Assembly (NCBI GenBank): GCA_963823505.1
Contig: CAWGLY010000005.1
Location: 124,001-188,000 of the forward strand
Origin: DATHZQ01 sp963823505
Lineage (GTDB): Bacteria > Actinomycetota > Acidimicrobiia > Spongiisociales > UBA5794
Reading direction: 5' to 3'
DNA: 64,000 nt
In this document: piece after piece, positions 24,322 to 32,313 of the stretch
How positions within the stretch are numbered: the stretch's first letter is position 1
Layout: every line of letters starts with the position of its first letter
Translations under genes and position numbers: made by a program
The notes under the pieces: generated by a model
The model's database searches: none
Seen by the model: the letters and a program-made list of their open reading frames with translations, nothing else
Told to the model about the DNA's origin: nothing

Positions 24322-24813
24322 TCAGCCTGCCAAGATCTCGTCGATCTGGAGCGCCAGCGTACGCTCGTCGAGAACCCCGGTGTGGACCTTCACGAGGTTG
24401 CCGCCCGGTGCGTAGAAGAAGGTGAGTGGGACTGCCCGGGAGCCGCCGAGGTCGACAGGGATATCGCCTGCTCTGTCGAACAGATGCTTGATGCTTGCCT
24501 CCGGGAAGAACTCTGCGATGAAACCCCGAGCACCATCCTGGCTATCGCGTACGTTCAGGCCTAGGAACTGCACGTCGTCGGAGAACTGCGCGGCGGCGCG
24601 TTGCAGCAGCGGGCCTTCGCTCCGACATGGGATACACCACGACGCCCACACGTTGAGCACGACGGGCTTCTCCGCCCCCGCCAGCAACGTCTGCACTTCT
24701 TCGGACGAGGCCGCAGGGAGCTCCGGGATGGATGAGACGTCGACCGAGGTCGTGGCGCAACCGGCGGCGATGAGTGCGAGCACGGCAAAGAGGGCGGCAA
24801 GACGTGGCGTCAC
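24322..24813 (-). CDS. TlpA-like thioredoxin-fold lipoprotein (CIPC active site)
   Basis: The 163-residue protein starts at GTG 24813 with a lipoprotein signal ending LIAAGC, so it should be anchored on the outer membrane face. The thioredoxin domain has the motif WASWCIPCRSEGPLLQ and a cis-Pro in RAVPLTFFY, which places it with TlpA/ResA-type thiol-disulfide oxidoreductases that reduce cytochrome c apoproteins or other exported thiols. It precedes the Lgt-like gene by 1 nt. It keeps both cysteines, in contrast to the TGA-containing homologue 1 kb away. Confidence 0.92.
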   Translation of the reverse strand: MTPRLAALFAVLALIAAGCATTSVDVSSIPELPAASSEEVQTLLAGAEKPVVLNVWASWCIPCRSEGPLLQRAAAQFSDDVQFLGLNVRDSQDGARGFIAEFFPEASIKHLFDRAGDIPVDLGGSRAVPLTFFYAPGGNLVKVHTGVLDERTLALQIDEILAG

Positions 24814-24862
24814 GTGATCGAGTGTATTGGTGTCCGTGTCGATCGGCCTTCACAAGCTGGCC

Positions 24863-25810
24863 TCAGCCCCGACCGGGAGGCTCCCACCAGTCGATCTCCG
24901 GGCCCTTCGGAACGATCCGGCTCGGGTTCAGGCGTTCGTGGGTCCCGAAGTAGTGACGCTTTATGTGGTCGAAGCTCGTGGTGTCGTGAAAGCCGGGACG
25001 CTGGTAGAGGTCGCGGGTGTAAGGCCACAGGTGCGGGTAGTCGACCAAGCGGCGCAAGTTGCATTTGAAGTGCGAGTAGTACACAGCGTCGAAGCGGACG
25101 AGAGTGGTGAACAGTCGAATGTCCGCTTCGGTGATCTGGTCACCGGTGAGGAAGCGCTGGTCGGCCAACCGCCGGTCAAGCACATCGAGGGCCGAGAACA
25201 GCGCATCGAACGCTCGTTCATACGATGATTGGGTGGTGGCAAAACCTGCCTTGTACACGCCATTGTTGACGTTCGGGAAGATGAGGTCGTCCAGCTCGTC
25301 GATCTCCTGGCGGAGGTGTGGTGGGTACAGATCAGCCTTCGTCGTGGCGTACTCTGCGAACTCGGTGTGCATCTGAAGGGTGATGACCGGGTAGTCGTTG
25401 GTAACGATGCGCCGTGTCGTGCGGTCCCAGATGACGGGAACGGTGTAGCGCCCGTTGAAGGTGGGACGCGTGGCGAGGTACGCCTCGGAGAGGTAGGCAA
25501 AACCGTTGACAGGGTCAGCCGTGTGGCCGGCACCTTCGGTGAAGCGCCAACCACGATGATCGCGGATCGGGTCGACGACGGACATCGAGATCACATCTTC
25601 GAGCCCGAGGAGCTGACGCACGATGATGGCGCGGTGCGCCCAAGGACATGCCAGTGAAACGTACAGGTGATAACGACCGGGTTCGGCGATGTAGCCGCTC
25701 GATCCGTCGGCGCTGATGCGATCGGTGAACGCGTTCGGCTGGCGAACAAAGCTGCCGTCGGCGGCGGCTTCAGGCTGGAACTGTGCAGGGTGCGTGCTGT
25801 CGCCGGTCAT
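24863..25810 (-). CDS. Xi-class glutathionyl-hydroquinone reductase-like protein (ECM4/YqjG family)
   Basis: The 315-residue protein has the Xi-class GST layout. An N-terminal thioredoxin-like domain carries the catalytic cysteine in SLACPWAHR (about residue 55), followed by GWRF, NGRYTVPVIWD and a helical C-terminal domain ending FGTHERLNPSRIVPKGP. Family members remove glutathione from glutathionyl-hydroquinones. An actinobacterium normally uses mycothiol, so the natural thiol partner may differ. ATG 25810 fits the family start. The gene stands alone on the minus strand after the TlpA-like gene. Confidence 0.9.
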   Translation of the reverse strand: MTGDSTHPAQFQPEAAADGSFVRQPNAFTDRISADGSSGYIAEPGRYHLYVSLACPWAHRAIIVRQLLGLEDVISMSVVDPIRDHRGWRFTEGAGHTADPVNGFAYLSEAYLATRPTFNGRYTVPVIWDRTTRRIVTNDYPVITLQMHTEFAEYATTKADLYPPHLRQEIDELDDLIFPNVNNGVYKAGFATTQSSYERAFDALFSALDVLDRRLADQRFLTGDQITEADIRLFTTLVRFDAVYYSHFKCNLRRLVDYPHLWPYTRDLYQRPGFHDTTSFDHIKRHYFGTHERLNPSRIVPKGPEIDWWEPPGRG

Positions 25811-25957
25811 GACGCAGAGCCTACGGATCGTTGCGACCTACCCGTAATGGTCCCCAGGGGTCTCTTGGTCCGGGCGACCCAGAGGCGTTTCGTCATTGCG
25901 GACGATGACGGATCGCCTTGCTCCGCGTAGCTTGGCGAGGTAACTGAAGAGGAACAT

Positions 25958-25978
25958 CCTTTCGAGCCGAGGTAGGGC
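25958..25978 (+). promoter_or_regulatory. Ribosome-site block shared with the downstream paralogue
   Basis: CCTTTCGAGC followed by C and then GAGGTAGGGC (25958-25978) recurs, with one C-to-T change, at 27454-27474 immediately before ATG 27476. It contains the GAGG ribosome site. Here it precedes GTG 25982, which points to that GTG as the original start of the first TadG-like gene. Confidence 0.6.
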
Positions 25979-26101
25979 CAGGTGCTTGCAGGAACTCGTG
26001 TACCCAATGTGAAAAGTGCGTCCGGCGACGCTTGAGGCGCCAAGCCGTCAGACGGTCAGCGTGCCCGCGACACTCTCCGCATTGACGAGTCGGGGGCAAC
26101 C

Positions 26102-27124
26102 ATGATGCTGCTCGCGGTGATGTCGGTCGTGATCTTCGGCTTTGCTGCGCTGGTGATCGACATGGGCCGTATCTATGTCGAGCGGAATGCGCTGCAGAAC
26201 GGTGCGGACGCCGCAGCCCTGGCGATCGCTTCGGATTGTGCCGAAGGGCACTGTGGCGGCTCCTACGACGAGTTCGCAGTTGCCGACATGTACGCAGACG
26301 CCAACTCTGGCGATGACACCGCAACCGTGTTGGACGTACAGATCAATCCCTCCCTTCGCGAGGTCACGGTGACGGTCGGGACGGAAGAACCCGGCGGAGC
26401 CAACGCCATGGACATGCTGTTCGCCAGCATGGTCGGTGCGGAGGACGTCACCGTATCTGCGTCCGCCACGGTGCAATGGGGTGCGCCCGGCTCACTCATC
26501 TCGTTCCCACTGACGATGTCGAAGTGCGAATGGACCGAGTACGGCGAATTGGGTTTCGCCGATACGTCACCCCAGGGCTATCTCCATCGTGCCGCTGCGG
26601 TCCGCGAAGGCGAACTTCCACCAACCGCCGGGTATCAGTATCGGGCACAGTCCGTGACGATCTACTTCCACGGCGCCACGACGTGTCACGACTCGTCTTC
26701 CGGTCAGGATCTCCCGGGCGGCTTCGGTTGGCTGGATGCGGATGGCAACGAATGCGCCGTCAAGCTTCACAAGGGTGGCAACGCAGCCGTCGATCCCGGC
26801 TCATCGCCCGCCCGGGGATGCGACGCAAGTGACGTGGCCGGCATGCTCGGCACCGTCCAGATTCTCCCTGTGTTCGACGGCTACACGGGCCAGGGCAACA
26901 ACGGCGAGTACCAGGTGTCCGGTTTCGGCTCGCTCTACGTCACGGGGTACAACTTCGGTGGCCAGTTCAAGGAGGACTCGCTCATCGACGGCCAACTGCC
27001 CTGCAACGGAAACCAACGTTGTATCCAGGGCTACCTGCTGGGTGACTGGGCCGTAGCCGACGAAGGCGGCGCACCACTGAGCGCCGAAGATCTCGGCGTT
27101 GTGACCACGCGCTTCAGCAGCTGA
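26102..27124 (+). CDS. TadG-like pilus-assembly-type exported protein, first paralogue; upstream start cut by TGA
   Basis: From ATG 26102 the protein has 340 residues: a hydrophobic segment (MMLLAVMSVVIFGFAALVIDMGR), then YVERNALQNGADAAALAIA, the Tad/TadG N-terminal motif, and an extracellular domain with many cysteines. By comparison with the paralogue at 27476 the original start should be GTG 25982 (MLAGT against MLVGT, same ribosome block). That frame continues to ATG 26102 but meets TGA at 26033-26035, codon 18, so either ATG 26102 is used, losing the leader, or the gene is damaged. The paralogues share endings (SFGSLYVTGYNFGG against GFGAMYVTGYNFGG in outline). No secretion ATPase or prepilin gene is nearby. 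Confidence 0.7.
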   Translation: MMLLAVMSVVIFGFAALVIDMGRIYVERNALQNGADAAALAIASDCAEGHCGGSYDEFAVADMYADANSGDDTATVLDVQINPSLREVTVTVGTEEPGGANAMDMLFASMVGAEDVTVSASATVQWGAPGSLISFPLTMSKCEWTEYGELGFADTSPQGYLHRAAAVREGELPPTAGYQYRAQSVTIYFHGATTCHDSSSGQDLPGGFGWLDADGNECAVKLHKGGNAAVDPGSSPARGCDASDVAGMLGTVQILPVFDGYTGQGNNGEYQVSGFGSLYVTGYNFGGQFKEDSLIDGQLPCNGNQRCIQGYLLGDWAVADEGGAPLSAEDLGVVTTRFSS

Positions 27125-27475
27125 CCTCGATTCTTGGGCCGGGCGAGTCCCTCGTCCGACACCTTCCTGTCGCTTCGCTGAACCGCAGCGTGGGGAGGGG
27201 GTCGCCGACGGCACCGCCACGAGTTTCTGGCCTCCCATGAGGAATCGTGCGGCACATCCAAGGACGAAGATATGCCTGGATGTCGTTGCGTTACGGTAGT
27301 AAGTGAGATAAGGCGGTGTATTCGCCCCTCGTGAGAACACGTCTTCGCGATCTTACGGTCACCGCATGAGCCCCGTGGCTCATTTCTGGTTGGTCAAAGT
27401 CGGGGATGACGCGCGCATCTGCTTCAAATATCGTTGAGGGGAAATCAAAGATCCCTTTCGAGCTGAGGTAGGGCA
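27125..27475 (+). other. 351-bp intergenic region between the TadG-like paralogues
   Basis: No gene is visible. The middle is less GC-rich than its surroundings. There are two hairpins: ACATCCA/TGGATGT (27254-27260 with 27277-27283) and ATGAGCC/GGCTCAT with a CCGT loop (27366-27372 with 27377-27383). The region ends with the ribosome-site block at 27454-27474 shared with the first paralogue. It probably holds the second gene's promoter, but I cannot fix one. Confidence 0.5.
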
Positions 27476-28582
27476 ATGCTTGTGGGAACACCTTCATCCG
27501 ATGTCGTCCGGCCAGGGCCGGATGCGACCAGAACCAACTCTTCCGAGTCCGGCGCGACGATGGTGTTCGTCGCGCTCATGTCGATCGTCATGTTCGCCTT
27601 TGCGGCCTTCGCCATCGATATGGGTCGATTGTATGTCGAGCGCGCTGCGCTGCAGAATGGTGCCGATGCCGCCGCTCTCGCCATCGCCAACGATTGTGGT
27701 GAGAAGCGGTGCGGGGGTTACTACGACGAGGATGCGGTTGCCGACGCATACGCCGATGCCAATGTGAGCGACGACACGGCCCACGTCTCCGACGTCTCCA
27801 TCAACCCCGGAACCCGCGAGGTCTCGGTGACCGTCGTCACCGAGCAGGCAGACGGCACCGCGCTGTTTCCGATGCTCCTCGCCTCCGTCATCGGCCACGA
27901 CGAGCTCGCCGTACAGGCGACCGCATCGGTCGAGTGGGGAGCGCCAGGTGACCTCGACGTGCTGCCACTGGTGTATTCGAAGTGCGAATGGCAGGAATAC
28001 GGCGACACAGGATTTGCCGATGCCCCCGCAAATGGATACCTGCACCGGGCCAGCGCGGTGCGAGACGGCGTGCTCCCGCCGGCCAGCGGCTACCCGTATG
28101 CCTCGAGATCGATCACCGTGTTCTTCCACGGCTCCAACGGCACGTGCACGGAGTCATCCTCGGGCCAGGACCTTCCCGGCGGCTTCGGTTGGGTCGACGT
28201 GCCCGGAGTTGACTGCGAGACCGATCTGAGTGTCGGTGACCTGCCGTCCGTCGAGCCGGGCGCTTCGCCGACGAGCGAGTGCGATCCCGCAGAAATGGCC
28301 GCCAAGATCGGGACGGTGCAGCTGCTTCCGTACTTCGATGACTACACCGGTACGGGCACGGGCGGCGAGTACCAGATCGCCGGTTTCGGGGCGATGTACG
28401 TCACCGGGTACAACTTTGGTGGTTCGTTCAAGGAGGATTCGATCATCGACGGACAGCCTCCGTGCACTGGTGACGATCGATGCATTCAAGGCTTCCTCAT
28501 CGGCGACTGGGTGGTGCTCGACAACGGGGCGCCGCTCAGTGATTCCGACCTCGGTGTCTTCATCACTCGTTTCAGTCACTGA
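27476..28582 (+). CDS. TadG-like pilus-assembly-type exported protein, second paralogue
   Basis: The 368-residue protein starts at ATG 27476 just after GAGGTAGGGC. It has a polar N-terminus with SSESGATMVFVALM, a membrane segment, and then DMGRLYVERAALQNGADAAALAIA, the TadG-type motif. The outer domain has paired cysteines (NDCGEKRCGG, YSKCEW, GTCTES, VDCETD, SECDPAE, PPCTGDDRCIQ), likely disulfides, and ends VFITRFSH. It is closely related to the upstream gene over its whole length, so the pair is a tandem duplication. An exported, membrane-anchored surface protein is likely; the exact role is unknown. Confidence 0.82.
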   Translation: MLVGTPSSDVVRPGPDATRTNSSESGATMVFVALMSIVMFAFAAFAIDMGRLYVERAALQNGADAAALAIANDCGEKRCGGYYDEDAVADAYADANVSDDTAHVSDVSINPGTREVSVTVVTEQADGTALFPMLLASVIGHDELAVQATASVEWGAPGDLDVLPLVYSKCEWQEYGDTGFADAPANGYLHRASAVRDGVLPPASGYPYASRSITVFFHGSNGTCTESSSGQDLPGGFGWVDVPGVDCETDLSVGDLPSVEPGASPTSECDPAEMAAKIGTVQLLPYFDDYTGTGTGGEYQIAGFGAMYVTGYNFGGSFKEDSIIDGQPPCTGDDRCIQGFLIGDWVVLDNGAPLSDSDLGVFITRFSH

Positions 28583-28684
28583 CGTCGGTTGGGCCCGGCG
28601 GGACACTGCACGAGGGCATCCTGCATCGGGACGGCGCACGGCAAGTCTGCAACGATGCCGTCATCGTCGGCGATAGGACATGTG

Positions 28685-29698
28685 ATGCAGCCTGAGAGAA
28701 CCCTCGTTGTGGGCGCCGGATCGTGGGGGACCGCTCTCGCCAACCTCCTCGCCCACAAAGGTGTCGCGACCACGATCTGGGCTCGGGAGCAAGACGTCGT
28801 TGCCGCCATTGGCACAAAGCGAGAGAACACGACCTTCCTTCCGGGAGTGCGGCTGGCCGAGGGACTGAACTCGACCGGTGACCTCGCCTCCGCCCTCGAC
28901 GATGCAGAAGTTGTCGTCAGCGCGGTTCCCACCCAGTTCATTCGCAGCACCTATGGTTCCGTAGCCGAGCGTTTCCGTGACGGCCAGTTGTTGGTCACCG
29001 TGGCGAAAGGCATCGAGGTCGGCACGCTGCTGACGCCGAGCGAGATCTTCGCCCAGGCGGTCGGAGGACCCGTCGCAGATGGGATTACCGCGCTCTCTGG
29101 GCCTTCTTTTGCCCGGGAGGTGGCCGCAGAGCATCCAACGGCCGTGGTTGCTGCCAGCAGCTTCCCTCCCAACGCACGCAAGGTCCGCGATCTCTTCGCA
29201 ACGCGGAGCTTCCGGGTGTATTCGTCTGACGACGTGCTCAGCGTGGAGTTGGGTGGAGCGCTGAAGAATGTCATCGCCATCGCTGCGGGCATCGGCGAAG
29301 GCCTCCGCTACGGAAGCAACACCATGGCTGCCCTGCTCACCAGAGGCCTGGCCGAGATCACCAGGCTCGGGGTGGCCCGGGGCGGGAATCCGCTCACCTT
29401 CGCCGGGCTCTCCGGCATGGGCGACCTGGTGCTGACCTGCACCGGGGCGCTGTCCCGCAATCGCTCGGTCGGCATCCAGCTCGGAAGAGGGAAGAAGCTG
29501 GCAGTGATCCTCGATGAGATGCACATGGTGGCAGAGGGGGTCAAGACCGCCCTGGCGGCACGAACGCTTGCCCTGCAACTCGGCGTCGACATGCCGATCA
29601 CCGAGCAGGTCTATCAGGTGTTGTACGAGGACAAAGATCCGCACGTTGTCGCCCGTGAGTTGATGACGAGGGAGCTCAAAGACGAACGGGTTGTGTGA
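28685..29698 (+). CDS. gpsA: Glycerol-3-phosphate dehydrogenase [NAD(P)+]
   Basis: GpsA interconverts dihydroxyacetone phosphate and sn-glycerol 3-phosphate, supplying the backbone of phospholipids. The 337-residue product has the nucleotide fold GAGSWGTALANLL at the start, VAKGIE, LSGPSFAREV, and the catalytic-lysine region GGALKNVIAIAAGIGEG, followed by MGDLVLTC. ATG 28685 has AGGA 6 nt upstream; GTG 28682 is an alternative. It runs convergently to the histidine operon, ending 22 bp from the hisIE stop. Confidence 0.97.
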   Translation: MQPERTLVVGAGSWGTALANLLAHKGVATTIWAREQDVVAAIGTKRENTTFLPGVRLAEGLNSTGDLASALDDAEVVVSAVPTQFIRSTYGSVAERFRDGQLLVTVAKGIEVGTLLTPSEIFAQAVGGPVADGITALSGPSFAREVAAEHPTAVVAASSFPPNARKVRDLFATRSFRVYSSDDVLSVELGGALKNVIAIAAGIGEGLRYGSNTMAALLTRGLAEITRLGVARGGNPLTFAGLSGMGDLVLTCTGALSRNRSVGIQLGRGKKLAVILDEMHMVAEGVKTALAARTLALQLGVDMPITEQVYQVLYEDKDPHVVARELMTRELKDERVV

Positions 29699-29719
29699 GC
29701 CGAACTCGACCGCAGATGC

Positions 29720-30340
29720 TCATCCGGAACGGGCGCGGAGTTCAGCGAGCATCGCCTCAGGGCCGATGCCCCGCTCCGCCAACAGCACGAGCAGGTGATA
29801 GACGAGGTCCGCGGCCTCTTCCACCACTCGCGCATCGGACGCCGTACCGGCGGCGTGGTCTTTGGCGGCGAGCAGCACCTCCGTTGCCTCCTCGGTGACC
29901 TTGCGCCCCGTCGCATCGACGCCGCCGTCGAGGAGCTCGACCGTGTAGCTCCCGGCAGGGCGGTCCGATGCCCGTTGGGCAATCACCTGCCACAGGTCCT
30001 CGAGCGCTGCAAAACCCTGCAGTGCGGTCGGGTCCTGAGCGTCGAAACAGGACGTGGCGCCGGTATGGCAGGTCGGCCCACCCGGGCGCACCCGCAACAG
30101 CAGGGCGTCCCGATCGCAGTCCATCGCGATGTCGACCAGCTCCAGGGTGTTCCCGCTCGTCTCCCCTTTCATCCAGAGCCGGCGTCGCGACCGGGACCAG
30201 AAGTGAACCCTGCCGGTTTCCCGCGTGAGGCGCAGGCTCTCCTCGCTGAGCCAGCCGAGCATCAGGACCCTGCCGGTGGCTGCATCCTGGATGATGCCCG
30301 GCACCAGGCCCCTGTCGTCGAACGACAGCTCTGCCGTCAT
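29720..30340 (-). CDS. hisIE: Bifunctional phosphoribosyl-AMP cyclohydrolase / phosphoribosyl-ATP pyrophosphatase
   Basis: This 206-residue fusion performs steps 2 and 3 of histidine synthesis. The HisI part (about residues 1-110) has MLGWLSEESL, FWSRSRRRLWMKGETSGN and CHTGATSCF, with its zinc-binding cysteines. The HisE part (about 115-206) has GSYTVELLDGG, KVTEEATEVLLAAKDH and EEAADLVYHLLVLLAERG. HisI and HisE are separate genes in mycobacteria, so the fusion is a lineage mark. ATG 30340 overlaps the hisF TGA by 4 bp. It is the last gene of the operon. Confidence 0.96.
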   Translation of the reverse strand: MTAELSFDDRGLVPGIIQDAATGRVLMLGWLSEESLRLTRETGRVHFWSRSRRRLWMKGETSGNTLELVDIAMDCDRDALLLRVRPGGPTCHTGATSCFDAQDPTALQGFAALEDLWQVIAQRASDRPAGSYTVELLDGGVDATGRKVTEEATEVLLAAKDHAAGTASDARVVEEAADLVYHLLVLLAERGIGPEAMLAELRARSG

Positions 30341-31110
30341 ATGGCCGGCTCCTGCCGCACCGGGATGCCGGCGGCTGCCAGGCCCGCCTTCAGGTCGGAG
30401 ATCGCGATCTCGCGCCGATGGAAGATGGAGGCGGCGAGCACCGCGTCGGATCGGTCGCCCGTCAGGGCGGCGACGCAGTGCTCGATGGTGCCTGCGCCAC
30501 CGGACGCGATCACAGGAATCGACACCGCTGCACGGACCGCGTCGAGGAGGGCGAGGTCGTACCCTTCCTTGGTGCCGTCACGGTCCATCGACGTCAGAAG
30601 GATCTCCCCGGCACCCCGTGTGGCGCCCTCGACGGCCCAGGCGACGGCGTCCACTCCAGTCGCCGTCCGCCCTCCGTGGACGTAGACCTCCCAGCCTGAT
30701 CCGTCGGCCTTGCGTTTGGCATCGATGGCGAGCACGACGCACTGGGTCCCGAAAGCCGCAGCGCACTCCGAGATCAGCTCCGGCCGTTCCACCGCAGCCG
30801 TGTTGACCGAGACCTTGTCGGCCCCCGCACGCAACGCGGCCCGCATGTCCATCACCGTGCGTACGCCACCGCCGACGGTCAGCGGAACGAACACGTTCTG
30901 TGCGGTGCGGCGGACCACGTCGAGCATGGTGTCCCTCGCCTCGTGGCTTGCCGTGATGTCGAGAAAACAGATCTCGTCGGCACCTTCGGCGACGTAGCGC
31001 TCCGCAAGCTCGACGGGATCGCCCTCATCGACGAGATCCAGGAACTGCACGCCCTTGACGACTCGACCGTCGTGGACATCCAGGCACGGGATGATCCGCT
31101 TACGCAGCAC
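30337..31110 (-). CDS. hisF: Imidazole glycerol phosphate synthase, cyclase subunit
   Basis: HisF cyclises PRFAR, using ammonia from HisH, to give imidazole glycerol phosphate and AICAR. The 257-residue barrel has IIPCLDVHDGRVVKGVQF with the catalytic Asp11, LDITASHEARDTMLDVV, LTVGGGVRT, VVLAIDAKR with the second catalytic Asp, and ASGGAGTIEH. GTG 31110 starts 11 bp inside the end of hisH, which couples the two subunits of the heterodimer. Confidence 0.97.
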   Translation of the reverse strand: MLRKRIIPCLDVHDGRVVKGVQFLDLVDEGDPVELAERYVAEGADEICFLDITASHEARDTMLDVVRRTAQNVFVPLTVGGGVRTVMDMRAALRAGADKVSVNTAAVERPELISECAAAFGTQCVVLAIDAKRKADGSGWEVYVHGGRTATGVDAVAWAVEGATRGAGEILLTSMDRDGTKEGYDLALLDAVRAAVSIPVIASGGAGTIEHCVAALTGDRSDAVLAASIFHRREIAISDLKAGLAAAGIPVRQEPAI

Positions 31111-31714
31111 TGGCTGCCGCCGACATCGCGACGAAGTTGCTCAGCATGCGGAGGCCTGCGGACCCCGATCGTTCCGGATGGAATTGCACGCCGACCCTGG
31201 CGCCGTCGGCCACTGCCGCAGCGAACGTCCTGCCGTAGTCGGCAGTGCCGATCACCAGCGATCCGTCGGCGGGGACGGGGGCATAGCTGTGGACGAAGTA
31301 GAAGGGTGTGCCTCCCGGTATGCCGTCAAAGATGGGGTGCCCGTCGCTGGCCACGTCGTTCCAACCGATGTGGGGCAGCAGGGGTGTCTCCTCCAGGGGG
31401 CGGACGGCACCGTTGATGAGGCCAAGGCATGGACTCCCGCCGTGTTCCTCGGAGGAGGTGAAGAAGAGCTGGAGGCCGACGCAGATGCCGAGGAGCGGCC
31501 CCTGCCACTGTCGGAGCGGCTCGACCAAGCCGGCGGCGGAGAGCCGCCCCATGGCCGCTGCAGTGGTGCCGACTCCAGGGAGGACAACGCCGTCAGCGTC
31601 GAACATGTCGCCTGGATGGGCGACCACCACCACCCGCGCACCGGCTCGCTCGAGACCACGACCGATCGACACGAGGTTGCCGGCTCCGTGATCGATCACG
31701 GCAATGGTGGTCAC
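31100..31714 (-). CDS. hisH: Imidazole glycerol phosphate synthase, glutaminase subunit
   Basis: HisH releases ammonia from glutamine and channels it to HisF. The 204-residue class I amidotransferase has VIDHGAGNL, the nucleophile cysteine in LGICVGLQLFF (about residue 80) and the His-Glu pair in VQFHPERSG (about 185). GTG 31714 overlaps the hisB stop by 4 bp (GTGA), and the gene overlaps hisF by 11 bp. Confidence 0.97.
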   Translation of the reverse strand: MTTIAVIDHGAGNLVSIGRGLERAGARVVVVAHPGDMFDADGVVLPGVGTTAAAMGRLSAAGLVEPLRQWQGPLLGICVGLQLFFTSSEEHGGSPCLGLINGAVRPLEETPLLPHIGWNDVASDGHPIFDGIPGGTPFYFVHSYAPVPADGSLVIGTADYGRTFAAAVADGARVGVQFHPERSGSAGLRMLSNFVAMSAAASAA

Positions 31715-32313
31715 GGCTGCCGGCTCTCGATGGGGTCACCCTTGGTGGAGGCGACGCCGTGGCGACGGCCGTCGATCGCGACCGCCGTCCGCAGCGCGCG
31801 TGCCAGCGCTTTGAACGCCGCCTCTGCCACGTGGTGATCGTTGCGCCCGGTTGCGGTGAGGTGCAGCGTGAACCCGGCAGTGCGAGCGAAGGCCTCGACG
31901 GCGTGGGGGATCATCTGGGTGGACAGCGCCCCGATGCGCTCACCGCGAAAAGGAACGTCGATCACGACGTAGGGACGGCCGCCGACATCCACGACGGCTT
32001 CTGCACGCGCTTCGTCCATCGGCACGGTGGCGCTGCCGAAGCGCTCGATGCCGGCCCGGTCTCCCAATGCATCGGCGAATGCCGTGCCGAGCACGAGCGC
32101 CGTGTCCTCCACCGTGTGGTGGTCGTCGACTTCCAGGTCGCCGAGGGCGGTGATCTCGAGGTCGAACATGCCGTGGTGCGCCAGCGCCGTGAGGAGATGG
32201 TCGTAGAAGCCGATCCCGGTTGAGATCGCAGACGCCCCGGTGCCGTCGAGGTCGAGACGGACGGAGACGTCTGACTCCCTGGTCTTGCGAGTCGGGGATG
32301 ATGTCCGTGTCAT
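31711..32313 (-). CDS. hisB: Imidazoleglycerol-phosphate dehydratase
   Basis: HisB dehydrates imidazole glycerol phosphate. The 200-residue product is the single-function form, without the phosphatase domain seen in enteric bacteria. It has GFYDHLLTALAHHGMFDL, DDHHTVEDTALVLG and RNDHHVAEAAFKALARAL, the two metal-binding His/Glu sets. The true start is ATG 32313; longer open frames upstream are shadows of hisC. The ATG overlaps the hisC TGA by 4 bp (ATGA). Confidence 0.97.
   Translation of the reverse strand: MTRTSSPTRKTRESDVSVRLDLDGTGASAISTGIGFYDHLLTALAHHGMFDLEITALGDLEVDDHHTVEDTALVLGTAFADALGDRAGIERFGSATVPMDEARAEAVVDVGGRPYVVIDVPFRGERIGALSTQMIPHAVEAFARTAGFTLHLTATGRNDHHVAEAAFKALARALRTAVAIDGRRHGVASTKGDPIESRQP

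Noticed and set aside
25811..25981. Cyclic-di-GMP riboswitch upstream of the TadG-like genes
   Set aside because: The shared block is only about 21 bp and holds the ribosome site; the conserved riboswitch core is not present upstream of either gene.
26033..26068. TGA in the TadG-like leader as a second selenocysteine codon
   Set aside because: The position is an unconserved cytoplasmic leader and the only nearby hairpin (CCGT/ACGG) is short and too close to the TGA for a SECIS.
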